Source: JBGTCY01 sp041748615 (GTDB taxonomy: Bacteria > Bacteroidota > Bacteroidia > Chitinophagales > CAIOSU01). From it: a stretch of 11,484 bases of DNA. Position numbers and translations under genes: made by a program. Positions 1-8,151 of the stretch are shown here, piece after piece (within the stretch, counting starts at the first letter, position 1; each line of letters opens with the position of its first letter). A model generated the notes under the pieces. It ran no database searches. It was given only the letters and a program-made list of their open reading frames with translations, and had not been told where the DNA came from. The stretch lies in assembly GCA_041748615.1 (NCBI GenBank), contig JBGTCY010000300.1:1-11484 (forward strand), in the 5' to 3' direction.

Positions 1-1053
1 GATTTTATGATTTTCCCAATGGTGACTTATGATATTGAAACATCATTTACTGCCGACACCACTTGTGTGCCGGGAGGAGGAACGGTTACATTTACCAACA
101 CTTCCAGCAACCCGGTTTTGGAAAGCAAGTTCTACAATCAATTCGCTTACAACGGACAACAAAATCTGAGTTATGCCTGGAATTATAATGACGGCTCCCC
201 GCTGGATTTGGTGTTCGATACCTCCCACCATTTTCCCGATGGCAATGATTACAACGTAACACTTACAACTAACCTTTCCGGCTGGACGTCTCTCTGCCAG
301 GAAACATTCAGCATCATGATTAATCCCGCTGTCGCAGCGGAATTCAGCTACACCCGAAACGCTTTGAATGTCCAGTTCGCAAATCTGTCAACCGGTGCGC
401 AGAGCTGGTGGTGGGATTTCGGTGACGGCAATACCGACAGTTCAGAAAGTCCGTTACACACCTATTCCACGGAAGGAAATTATGATGTTACTTTAATCGC
501 CTTCGGAGAATGTGAGCGGGATACTTTTAATTTAACAGTGAGTATGTGTCAGCCTTTCACCGGTAGTTTTGAATACAATATTTCAGGAAACACGGTTGAT
601 TTTGTGGTGCTTGGATTAAGCGGGAGTGGCGCATTCACCTGGACATTCGGAGATAATACAGGTGGTGCAGGATTAGCGACAGCGCATACTTACCCATCTG
701 CCGGAATTTATGAAGCCTGTCTTATTTTTACGAATGCCTGTCGAGCGGATACGCTGTGCCAGCAAATCGAAATTGAGGAATCCACATTTTTTAGTGAAAT
801 AAAAGAATCAGGTTTTTCAATTTTAGTAAATCCGGTTCATGAATATCTTTTCCTTCGATTACATAATGAAAAGAACGAAAATTCTGTGGTTAGGATTTAT
901 GATTTTTCAGGAAAGCTGATTAAAGAGCAAAAAATGTACTTAGAGAATACTAACTTCGTTCTGCACTTGGGAGATTTGTCTCCCGGTCTTTATTTTCTGA
1001 CCCTGCTCAATGATCGTCCATCGCAGTTTGCAAGGTTCATCAAGTCAAATTAA
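1..1053 (+). CDS. PKD-repeat surface/secreted protein with T9SS type A sorting domain (5' partial)
   Basis: The reading frame is already open at base 1, and the first visible ATG (base 7) is not followed by a signal peptide, so the N-terminus lies outside the window and about 350 residues are visible. Three PKD-like Ig-fold repeats can be seen. The first is divergent (YAWNYNDG, about bases 30-330). The second is canonical, with WDFGDG near 409-429 and a closing HTYSTEGNYDVTL. The third has WTFGDN and HTYPSAGIYEACL (about 560-770). PKD domains are non-catalytic spacer or binding modules of extracellular proteins. From about base 815 the protein changes to a type A T9SS C-terminal domain (VNPVHEYLFLRL, IYDFSGKLIKEQ, LSPGLYFLTL), which directs export across the outer membrane and is then removed. 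No catalytic domain is visible, though one could lie upstream. It is the same type of protein as the next gene. Domain assignment is firm; the function of the whole protein is unknown. Confidence 0.88.
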   Translation, partial: DFMIFPMVTYDIETSFTADTTCVPGGGTVTFTNTSSNPVLESKFYNQFAYNGQQNLSYAWNYNDGSPLDLVFDTSHHFPDGNDYNVTLTTNLSGWTSLCQETFSIMINPAVAAEFSYTRNALNVQFANLSTGAQSWWWDFGDGNTDSSESPLHTYSTEGNYDVTLIAFGECERDTFNLTVSMCQPFTGSFEYNISGNTVDFVVLGLSGSGAFTWTFGDNTGGAGLATAHTYPSAGIYEACLIFTNACRADTLCQQIEIEESTFFSEIKESGFSILVNPVHEYLFLRLHNEKNENSVVRIYDFSGKLIKEQKMYLENTNFVLHLGDLSPGLYFLTLLNDRPSQFARFIKSN

Positions 1054-1090
1054 GTTTTTTTAATTACACTTTATTTCAACTAAGACTAAG

Positions 1091-1120
1091 AACTTATAGG
1101 ATTTTTATAAACTATAAGTT
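1091..1120 (+). terminator. Hairpin after the PKD gene, possible weak terminator
   Basis: AACTTATAG (1091-1099) and CTATAAGTT (1112-1120) are perfect 9-bp inverted arms around a 12-nt loop, 38 bases after the stop codon. Only a short T run (TTTTC) follows, so it is not a textbook intrinsic terminator. Position after a gene end is the main argument; it could also protect the mRNA 3' end. Confidence 0.4.
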
Positions 1121-1134
1121 TTCAAAATTGCCGT

Positions 1135-1158
1135 TTATTTATTCCATTGAATAAATAA
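1135..1158 (+). terminator. AT-only hairpin with 4-nt loop, second possible terminator
   Basis: TTATTTATTC (1135-1144) pairs perfectly with GAATAAATAA (1149-1158) around the loop CATT. The following bases are T-rich (TAATTTATTTATTTTC). The stem has one G-C pair, next to the loop, and is weak, so chance formation in this very AT-rich spacer is possible. Together with the hairpin at 1091 it is the only structure I see in the 265-base spacer 1054-1318, apart from an uncertain promoter for the next gene. Confidence 0.3.
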
Positions 1159-1318
1159 TAATTTATTTATTTTCATGATTTAGATTGTAATTGATTTCGA
1201 ATGTTTGTGGAAAACGCATGTCCTAATTTCCATAAATTTCATAAGCCCTTTTTCATAATTCATTAATTTTCGGATTCTCCATTATTTGTAAATTCAACCT
1301 TAAAAAATTTGCAATTTT

Positions 1319-4300
1319 ATGATGCACCTGTTCTATGCCTGTACATTAGTTTTTTTTCTTTTTTTTCAGTTAAATGCCCAACAATGGAATCCGGATGCCG
1401 GAGTGATTCCGCCCATTTCAAAAAATGCGGTACTCACCAGTTCCTCAGGAGGTAATACGGCTAATGCCATTGACGGAAACCGAAATACAGCATGGCAGTC
1501 CGGTGGAGGCTCTCTTGCCGCTTTACCGACAGGCTATATCACTCGGAGTGATTTAAACATCTTGCTGGGATTAGGGCTCACTTCGCAATGTACCCGTTCC
1601 GGCACAGCCAGTCCTGCCAACACCACCGATGGTAATATGAACAGTTCTGTGACAATTCAGCCGGTGAATGGTACGGCTTGGATAACTTATGATTTAATCA
1701 ACCCGATTCAGTTGCGCACGATTTCCGTGAAGTGTAATGTTGGCGCAGCACCTGTTCACTTGTATGCTCATCATTCCAATGGTGATTCCACCTTGATTGA
1801 AACCATGCTTAACCTGGGAGGTCAGAATTTTAATGTGCGCAAGTTTTCGCCTCTGTTGAATGATGTGGTAAAAATAAAACTCATTTCAACTACAGGGATT
1901 AATTTATTCGAGGTGGCGGCTATGGCTAAACTTCCAACTGAATACCTGATTGTTGATTTGCAGCAAATCAGGGAAGTCGGTTATATCGAAACGCGTCACT
2001 GGTGCAATGGCGAAGCCGAAAAAGCCGCGATTTATCTCAGCCTGGATGGAGTGAACTGGATACTTGCGGATACTCTTGACCCAGAAGCATTTTTATATGT
2101 TGTTACGCGTCCCCCGACACCGGTGGATGCGCGGTATGTGAAAATTGAATTTTCGCTCAAAGAAGTTGACTATTCAAAAGCTTATGTATGGGAAATTTCC
2201 GTGTATGATAAATTTGGTCCTTATGGTCCTTTTCCAACAGCGAAACCGCACAATCTGAATGTGAAAGAAGTGATGGGAGTTAACGGACTCTGGGGTTGGG
2301 GGCAGAATGTAACAACCAGTAATATTCCTGCAGGCTACGGACCGGACCGCTTCAATAAAATCGGCAATCATGGACGCAATTATCACGACCTGCATTGGGA
2401 TTTGAAAAACATGAATGATACGGCTGATTACACCGGTCATTGGGGACTGGCAATCTGGTGGCTCAACTGGAATCATGAATATGGCGCATGGAGGAATAAA
2501 GGATTAAAGGTGCAGGCGAGCATTCAGTTCAGTAATTATTCAAGCGTGACAAGCATGGCGAATTGGAATAATCACTATCAGACCGCTTATAACTACGGGT
2601 ATAATTTCGCCCGCCATTTTGGTCCCACTTACGGAAATAATTTAGTGGATGTGATGGAAATCGGGAATGAACCGTGGAATTATCCCGCCTGGTTTTACTT
2701 AGATATATTCAGAGGCATGTTGCATGGCGCAAAAGCAGCCGACCCGGCAATGAAAGTGATTCCATGCGCCTTGCAATCTCAATCAAAATCCTCTGAATCC
2801 GCAACGGGCGGCAATTTCATGGGCGCACGCGTCACACAGAGCGAAGCGAATTTAATTGACGGCATCAATGTGCATCATTACAGCTACACTTTCAACAAAC
2901 AAGGCGTTCGCATCGCGGTGAATCCTGAACATCCGGAATCAGCAATGCGCGGTGCGGTGAATGATGTCAGATTCCGTGACGCCAACATGCCCGGCAAAAA
3001 GATTTACCTCAGCGAATGGGGCTGGGACAGCGATGGAGCCGGTGATAATTGTACATTCGGAGAATGTGTGTCTGAGTACGAACAAGCGCTCTATGCCGTG
3101 CGCGGGGCGATGATGTTCATGCGCCTGGGAATGCACCGCATCACCTGGTATTTCTTCGGCAATCTCGGCAGCGGAAATCTCTACAGCCGCTCAGGATTGG
3201 AAGGACAAAAACCCGACATGCTGGAAAAACGCGCGATGAGTTCTTTTCAGGCATTCACGCATCTGATGGGGGATAAACATTTCCTGAATGTGTTGCACGA
3301 AGATGATGACGCCTGGGTGTATCTGTTTGGCGATTCTATCGGCACACCTACACACATTGCCGCGTGGAGACCGATTAAAGGTGATGATTTAAGCAGCATT
3401 CCGTTTAGCTTGAGTACCGTTTTAAGCCCTGACACTGCCTGGATAGTTTCGGGTGCAAACAAAACCGGAGAACTAACCCCGCTGCACGGATATAACAACG
3501 GAGTGATGAATATGACACTGACCTCCGCGCCTCTCATCATGAGAGTGACTCCTGTAGAAGCTACCACGCATGTCTGGAACGGAAATTTTTCAGATGACTG
3601 GGATTCTCCGCTCAACTGGGATACATACCTCGTTCCTGCTGAAACGGATACCGCGATTATTCCCGGAGGAAGACCACACTATCCCGCCAACTACCTGGGA
3701 ACTGTTACCGTGAATGAATTGATTCTGGAAGCCGGAAGCCAAATGACCTTGGAACCGGGTGTTGATTTAATCATCAATCAGGATTTGCAGATTCAGGGTG
3801 GCACATTGATTGTCACCACCACAGCGGGAGTTTCCTCCGACATTTATGTGCAGGGAAATTTAATCCAAACCGCTGGCGCGTTTGTTCCCTCAACGGGCAA
3901 AGTCATTTTAAACGGAAACACGCCACAAACCATCACCGGCAATTTCGATTTCCATCATCTTGAAACCAACAATCAAAATACCGTTGAGATTTTCAATACG
4001 GTGAATGCAAGCGGAATTGTCAGCGTAATGACCGGCTCAACATTGATTACCAATAATAATCTCACGCTACAATCCGGAGGTTCGCTCATGCACGGTCCGG
4101 ATACTCCCGGTGGGCAAAATGGCGATGTCACGGGAACTGTCAGAGTGAGAAGACAAGGCAGCAATCACGCGCTGGTCTATAATTACTGGTCATCTCCGGT
4201 AGTATCCTCCAACGCCTCTGTGCTTGGAAGCAGCACCTATTATTACAACCCCTCCAACGCGGACGACACAACTGAAACCGGACTGAGGAAAGGATGGGTG

Positions 4301-5977
4301 AGCGCTACCGGAATCATGCAGCAGGGATTGGGCTACATCTCAAAATCATCAGGATTGGTGACATTCACGGGCATACCCAACAGCGCATCAATCGCCAACC
4401 CGGTATCTCTCAACATCCGAAAAAATGTCGGCAATCAAAATGAAGTCGCGTTCAATCTCATCGGCAATCCCTTCCCTTCCGGCATGGATGCTCAAAAATT
4501 CATGGACGTGAACGGACCATTGGGAAGCGGAGCGATTACGGGTGCAATGTATTTTTGGGATGATGACCGTTCCGGGGGTGCGAATTGGAACGCCAATGAA
4601 GATTACGTGGTGTGGAGTGGCGCTGGCGTGGTGGCAGGACCGAATAGCGGCACACCATTTACCGGGCATGTCGCTTCCTGTCAAAGTTTTTTTGTAGAAA
4701 AAATGGATAATGGCAGCAGCCCGATACATTTCAACAACAGCATGCGCAGCACGGAGAATAACGCCTTTTTCCGGCTTGCACCGATTGAAAGGTTGTGGGT
4801 GAATCTGGTAAATCCAGACAATGTTTACAATGAAACACTCATCGCATTTATGGATGAGGCAACCGATGATATTGACTGGGTGTATGACGCGCGGAAATTA
4901 CAGGGCAATGAAAAGATTTCTTTTTATTCCATGATTAATGGACGTCAATTTGCGATTCAGGCGCTGGGTCCGCTTTCTACAGAGAAAACCGTTCCGCTCG
5001 GATTCAAAACCAACATAGCGGGGAATCATACCATCCGTTTGAAAGAAATAGAAAACATGGATGAATCTGTGGCAGTCGTGCTCGAAGATAAAGTCACCGG
5101 CACTTTCACGCATTTGAGAATTTCACCTCAATACACGTTTCATACTCCGGCAGGTACTTTTAATCAAAGATTTGTTTTGCATTTCAGTCTGCCGGTGCAG
5201 CTTCAAACTCAGAAACAGCTTTGCAATGAAAATTCCGGCAGCATCACCTTCACCAATCCGGGCAATTGGCTGTGGGATTATACTTTAACGGATGATGCGG
5301 GAACGATTATTGACGCGGCAACCGATTTCACTGGAACCATTCATTGGCAGGTGGCAGGTGGAAACTATGCCCTGCAATTGACGGATGATTTCGGCTACAC
5401 GATTACAAAATCTGTCACTGTTCAGGCTGAACAAACTGTTTTGGCAGCGTTTTCAGTCGCCCATGAAAATCAGGTGATTAAGCAGGGAGAGCAGCTCGTT
5501 TTCAGCGACCATTCAACCGGGGGTGATTTCAACGAATGGCAATTCGGTGACGGAACAACCATGACGAATATTAATCAACCGCAGCACAGCTATCTGAACC
5601 CCGGAGTTTATGAAGTCGTGTTGCACTCCTGGAATCCGGATTGCGAAGACTATTACCATGAAGAAATTCTGGTGCATGAAAAAACGGATGAAGAAATCAT
5701 TAATTCGGTTTCCGCAATTCAAACGACAGTCGCGGAAAATGACCGCTTTGTAGTGTTCAGTGAAAATCAAGCCTTGTATATCAGGTTTGATTTTTCCAAA
5801 CAAACAGACGCGCAGATTTTTATTCACGACCTTACCGGACGGTTGATTCACCGGCAGCAAATGGTTACATCCGGTATTCAGCAAATTGACTTACCGCCTT
5901 TGGCGAATGCTGTTTATTTTGCGAGAGTCATTACCAATGATAAAGCGCTGACGGAAAAAGTAGTGACGGGGAATTGA
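1319..5977 (+). CDS. Secreted modular glycoside hydrolase-like protein (clan GH-A type core) with discoidin-like, PKD and T9SS domains
   Basis: A 1552-residue exported protein. Residues 1-21 form a signal peptide (hydrophobic LVFFLFFQLNA, cleavage near A21). Residues 40-300 are discoidin/F5-8C-like carbohydrate-binding sequence, apparently nested: AIDGNRNTAW (from residue 50), a second discoidin-like unit at about 87-203 (TDGN), then YLIVDLQQI, SLDGVNWI and ARYVKIEF (205-297). Residues about 310-700 resemble a clan GH-A (beta/alpha)8 glycosidase: GNEP with E451 as candidate acid/base, VHHY at 518-521, LSEWGWD with E566 as candidate nucleophile, and ITWYFF near 608. A beta-rich region starts at HVWNGNFSDDW (751), a PKD domain lies at about 1376-1458 (FGDG), and a type A T9SS tail at about 1500-1552. 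It probably cleaves a polysaccharide outside the cell. The family (GH39, GH5, GH30 or another) is not decided and the substrate is unknown. Tandem ATGs at 1319 and 1322 are equally possible starts; I see no convincing Shine-Dalgarno. No sus genes are nearby. Confidence 0.85.
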   Translation: MMHLFYACTLVFFLFFQLNAQQWNPDAGVIPPISKNAVLTSSSGGNTANAIDGNRNTAWQSGGGSLAALPTGYITRSDLNILLGLGLTSQCTRSGTASPANTTDGNMNSSVTIQPVNGTAWITYDLINPIQLRTISVKCNVGAAPVHLYAHHSNGDSTLIETMLNLGGQNFNVRKFSPLLNDVVKIKLISTTGINLFEVAAMAKLPTEYLIVDLQQIREVGYIETRHWCNGEAEKAAIYLSLDGVNWILADTLDPEAFLYVVTRPPTPVDARYVKIEFSLKEVDYSKAYVWEISVYDKFGPYGPFPTAKPHNLNVKEVMGVNGLWGWGQNVTTSNIPAGYGPDRFNKIGNHGRNYHDLHWDLKNMNDTADYTGHWGLAIWWLNWNHEYGAWRNKGLKVQASIQFSNYSSVTSMANWNNHYQTAYNYGYNFARHFGPTYGNNLVDVMEIGNEPWNYPAWFYLDIFRGMLHGAKAADPAMKVIPCALQSQSKSSESATGGNFMGARVTQSEANLIDGINVHHYSYTFNKQGVRIAVNPEHPESAMRGAVNDVRFRDANMPGKKIYLSEWGWDSDGAGDNCTFGECVSEYEQALYAVRGAMMFMRLGMHRITWYFFGNLGSGNLYSRSGLEGQKPDMLEKRAMSSFQAFTHLMGDKHFLNVLHEDDDAWVYLFGDSIGTPTHIAAWRPIKGDDLSSIPFSLSTVLSPDTAWIVSGANKTGELTPLHGYNNGVMNMTLTSAPLIMRVTPVEATTHVWNGNFSDDWDSPLNWDTYLVPAETDTAIIPGGRPHYPANYLGTVTVNELILEAGSQMTLEPGVDLIINQDLQIQGGTLIVTTTAGVSSDIYVQGNLIQTAGAFVPSTGKVILNGNTPQTITGNFDFHHLETNNQNTVEIFNTVNASGIVSVMTGSTLITNNNLTLQSGGSLMHGPDTPGGQNGDVTGTVRVRRQGSNHALVYNYWSSPVVSSNASVLGSSTYYYNPSNADDTTETGLRKGWVSATGIMQQGLGYISKSSGLVTFTGIPNSASIANPVSLNIRKNVGNQNEVAFNLIGNPFPSGMDAQKFMDVNGPLGSGAITGAMYFWDDDRSGGANWNANEDYVVWSGAGVVAGPNSGTPFTGHVASCQSFFVEKMDNGSSPIHFNNSMRSTENNAFFRLAPIERLWVNLVNPDNVYNETLIAFMDEATDDIDWVYDARKLQGNEKISFYSMINGRQFAIQALGPLSTEKTVPLGFKTNIAGNHTIRLKEIENMDESVAVVLEDKVTGTFTHLRISPQYTFHTPAGTFNQRFVLHFSLPVQLQTQKQLCNENSGSITFTNPGNWLWDYTLTDDAGTIIDAATDFTGTIHWQVAGGNYALQLTDDFGYTITKSVTVQAEQTVLAAFSVAHENQVIKQGEQLVFSDHSTGGDFNEWQFGDGTTMTNINQPQHSYLNPGVYEVVLHSWNPDCEDYYHEEILVHEKTDEEIINSVSAIQTTVAENDRFVVFSENQALYIRFDFSKQTDAQIFIHDLTGRLIHRQQMVTSGIQQIDLPPLANAVYFARVITNDKALTEKVVTGN

Positions 5978-5994
5978 TTTTGAGATGGTAGAAG

Positions 5995-6042
5995 TTAGAT
6001 TTTAGATGTTAAATGAATCTAATATCTAAAGTCTAATATCTA
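5995..6042. repeat. Short palindromic intergenic repeat in a convergent gene junction
   Basis: TTAGATTTTAGATGTTA (5995-6011) can pair over all 17 positions with TAATATCTAAAGTCTAA (6020-6036) around an 8-nt loop. Two of the pairs are G-U, and only in RNA copied in the + direction. The 11-mer TCTAATATCTA occurs twice in direct orientation (6018-6028 and 6032-6042), 14 bases apart, with a degenerate third unit behind. It starts 18 bases after the stop of the glycosidase-like gene and ends 25 bases before the stop of the oppositely oriented small gene, so it may act as a transcription end or mRNA-stabilising hairpin. It looks like a dispersed intergenic repeat, but only one copy is in view. Confidence 0.6.
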
Positions 6043-6066
6043 GTATCTGCTATTTTTGAAAATCAA

Positions 6067-6525
6067 TCAAAATCCGCTTTTCACATTGCTTGCTTCTTCC
6101 AAGCCTGATTTGATTTCAATGTCATAAGACTGTTCGAAAACCAATTTTTCCTGCGTGTTGATTTCAAATAATTCAAACCGGATTGTCCGTTTGTAGCGAC
6201 CCGGTTCGGGCTTTTCATTCCAGCCGCATTCTTCATCCATAAAGACCGTCACTTTTTGTTCCTCGCCATTGCCAAGTTGAAGGTAGCCGGTGTGCGGATA
6301 AAACGGAAGCGCTTTTCCTGTTTCCACACACACTGCGTTGAATTTAATCGTCAAATGAAGATTGTCGTAATTCACCACATTAAAACTCAGTTTCAGCCAG
6401 CCGTCAGCCGGCATGGTGGTGCGCAGGTCTGTTGTCAGGTCAAATACCAATGACTCCAACGGATTGCCAAACAACAACCTGACATTTAAAAGCAACAGAA
6501 ATAAAATGAAGAATCGGGGTAACAT
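6067..6525 (-). CDS. Small exported protein of unknown function
   Basis: 152 residues that I do not recognise. The start (ATG at 6525) is followed at once by a clear signal peptide: MLPR, then a hydrophobic stretch FFILFLLLLNVRLLFG, with likely cleavage near G21/N22. The mature part of about 130 residues is rich in alternating hydrophobic/polar stretches typical of a beta-sandwich (LKLSFNVVNYDNLHLTIKFNAV, IRFELFEIN, YDIEIKSG). It has two cysteines (AVCVE and EECGW) that could form a disulfide in the periplasm. There is no lipobox, no T9SS tail and no catalytic motif. It converges with the glycosidase-like gene and diverges from the beta-CASP RNase gene, so it is probably transcribed alone. 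I found no convincing promoter in the 184 bases upstream. Signal peptide and reading frame are well supported; function is unknown. Confidence 0.72.
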   Translation of the reverse strand: MLPRFFILFLLLLNVRLLFGNPLESLVFDLTTDLRTTMPADGWLKLSFNVVNYDNLHLTIKFNAVCVETGKALPFYPHTGYLQLGNGEEQKVTVFMDEECGWNEKPEPGRYKRTIRFELFEINTQEKLVFEQSYDIEIKSGLEEASNVKSGF

Positions 6526-6678
6526 TGTATTAAGCGTTGTTCTGTTATACGAGTTTGAGGAGGGGTTGTTTTGAAATGGATAAATTACATTATAGGCAGT
6601 TCGCTCTTTTATGATATAGTCCCATCACGCGGAATCAATACCCTTAAAAAATCCAGTTCATTTTTCTGTAAAAACCCC

Positions 6679-6686
6679 GACCTTTG
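6679..6686 (+). promoter_or_regulatory. Bacteroidota-type -7 promoter element for the beta-CASP gene
   Basis: GACCTTTG matches the Bacteroidota -7 consensus TAnnTTTG at every defined position but the first. Transcription would begin about 5-7 bases downstream (near 6692), giving a leader of roughly 18 bases to the ATG at 6710. No clear TTG -33 element is present; a T-rich stretch (6656-6668) sits at the right distance. This site argues against the GTG at 6686 as the start codon, because that GTG would lie inside the promoter. Confidence 0.55.
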
Positions 6687-6709
6687 TGCCTTTCAAAATT
6701 TATGAAAGC

Positions 6710-8110
6710 ATGAAAGTCACGATTAAATTTCTGGGAGGCGCAAAGACCGTTACCGGCTCAAAATATTTGATTGAATTGGAAAATAATTTCCGGTTTTTAT
6801 TGGAATGTGGGATGTTTCAGGGTTTGAAAGAATTGCGGTTGCGCAACTGGGACAAACTTCCGGTGGATGCTGAGAGTATCAACGCGGTGGTTGTCAGTCA
6901 CGCGCATATTGACCATACCGGGTATTTGCCACGGCTTTTTAAAGAGGGATATCAAGGTCAGGTTCATTGTACGAAAGCAACGGGTGATTTGATGGAAGTG
7001 ATGCTGACGGATTCCGCACGATTGCAGGAAGAAGAAGCCGGGTATGCGAAAAAGAAAGGTTATTCCAAACATGCGCATCCTCAACCGCTTTATACTGAAG
7101 CGGATGCGCGGAACGTGCTGCCGCAAATTAAAAGATGGCGTTACAAACAACGCTTCAGCATTCATCCGAACGTAGAGGTGGTTTTTCAGGATGCCGGTCA
7201 TTTGTTGGGTTCAGCCATTGTTGAGGTTTTTATCAAAGGCGATGCTCAAACCAAAAAGATTGTTTTTTCCGGAGACATTGGTCGCTATGAACAGGAAATT
7301 TTGAATGACCCGACAACCATTTCCGAAGCGGATGTTTTGCTGGTGGAATCCACTTATGGCAACCGCGAAAATGATGTCAGCAATTTGGATGAGTCGCTCA
7401 CGAAAATCATCAACAAAACTTTTGAGAGCGGAGGTATTTTGTTGGTTCCAGCGTTTGCGGTGGGCAGAACACAGGCTTTTTTGTATCATGTGCAGCAGTT
7501 GATTCAACAAAAGCTGATACCGGACGTCACGGTTTACATTGACAGCCCGATGGCAATCTCCGCTTCAAATTTATACGCGCGCCACTCGGAATGTCATAAA
7601 ATGGATTTTGATGAGGCGGACCTTGCGCAGATGTTAGAGACGAAGGATGTTGTTTTTTGTCATACGTCTGAGCAGTCAAGATTTCTCAATACGTTGAATA
7701 AAAACGCGATTGTCATCTCCGCCAGTGGCATGATGACCGGAGGAAGAATTCTGCACCACTTATTTCACAGGCTTCCCAACCCCAATGACACGCTGCTGAT
7801 TATCGGATATCAGGCTGAAGGAACGCGCGGGCGAAAAATTCTCGATGGCGAACCAACCATCCGCATTTTTGGCGAAGAAGTGCCGGTTAAATGTAATGTT
7901 GAATATTTTTCCGGCATGTCCGGTCATGCAGACCGCAGCGAATTGATTCGATGGCTGAAAGGGTTTTCTTCAAAACCGAAATTTGTTTTCACCATTCACG
8001 GAGAGGCTGAGGTGATGCAAGAATTTGCAGAAAATATTAAGCAGGAAATAGGGTGGGAGGTGACTGTTCCGGAATATTTAGAATCGTTTGTGTTGTTTGA
8101 TGGTATATAG
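6710..8110 (+). CDS. Metallo-beta-lactamase fold / beta-CASP RNA-processing nuclease
   Basis: 466 residues when read from ATG 6710. It is a metal-dependent RNase of the MBL/beta-CASP superfamily (CPSF73/YSH1 and bacterial TTHA0252-like group), which cuts or trims RNA in the cytoplasm. Visible motifs: HAHIDH (H64, H66, D68, H69), the zinc ligands H164 (DAGHLLGS) and D189 (FSGDIG), beta-CASP motif A (E213 in LLVESTYGNR), motif B (SGMMTGGRILHH, H349/H350), motif C (SGHAD, H406) and a terminal TIHGE histidine (H430). All expected catalytic positions are present and the length is normal for this group, which is shorter than RNase J. An upstream in-frame GTG at 6686 would add eight residues, but it overlaps the likely -7 element, and MKVTIKFLGGAKTVTGS is the natural beginning of the fold. 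It is a single gene, divergent from the small exported protein. Family assignment is firm; the RNA target is unknown. Confidence 0.93.
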   Translation: MKVTIKFLGGAKTVTGSKYLIELENNFRFLLECGMFQGLKELRLRNWDKLPVDAESINAVVVSHAHIDHTGYLPRLFKEGYQGQVHCTKATGDLMEVMLTDSARLQEEEAGYAKKKGYSKHAHPQPLYTEADARNVLPQIKRWRYKQRFSIHPNVEVVFQDAGHLLGSAIVEVFIKGDAQTKKIVFSGDIGRYEQEILNDPTTISEADVLLVESTYGNRENDVSNLDESLTKIINKTFESGGILLVPAFAVGRTQAFLYHVQQLIQQKLIPDVTVYIDSPMAISASNLYARHSECHKMDFDEADLAQMLETKDVVFCHTSEQSRFLNTLNKNAIVISASGMMTGGRILHHLFHRLPNPNDTLLIIGYQAEGTRGRKILDGEPTIRIFGEEVPVKCNVEYFSGMSGHADRSELIRWLKGFSSKPKFVFTIHGEAEVMQEFAENIKQEIGWEVTVPEYLESFVLFDGI

Positions 8111-8151
8111 ATTTCCGCTTTTCAATCATGAGTCCATTCCGAAAGAAATTG

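Noticed and set aside
1281..1288. ATTATTTG as a -7 promoter element for the large glycosidase-like gene
   Set aside because: The distance to the start (31 bases) is plausible and TTTG is present, but both bases of TA are wrong and no TTG lies upstream at the right spacing.
1..5977. Polysaccharide utilisation locus
   Set aside because: There is a candidate glycosidase but no SusC/SusD pair, sugar transporter, regulator or second enzyme in the window.
6589..6594. TATAAT on the - strand upstream of the small exported protein
   Set aside because: It resembles a proteobacterial -10 box, but Bacteroidota primary sigma factor prefers TAnnTTTG, there is no partner -35, and the spacer is AT-rich.
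6686..6709. GTG-initiated eight-residue extension of the beta-CASP protein
   Set aside because: The GTG overlaps the likely promoter -7 element and the extension is outside the conserved fold.
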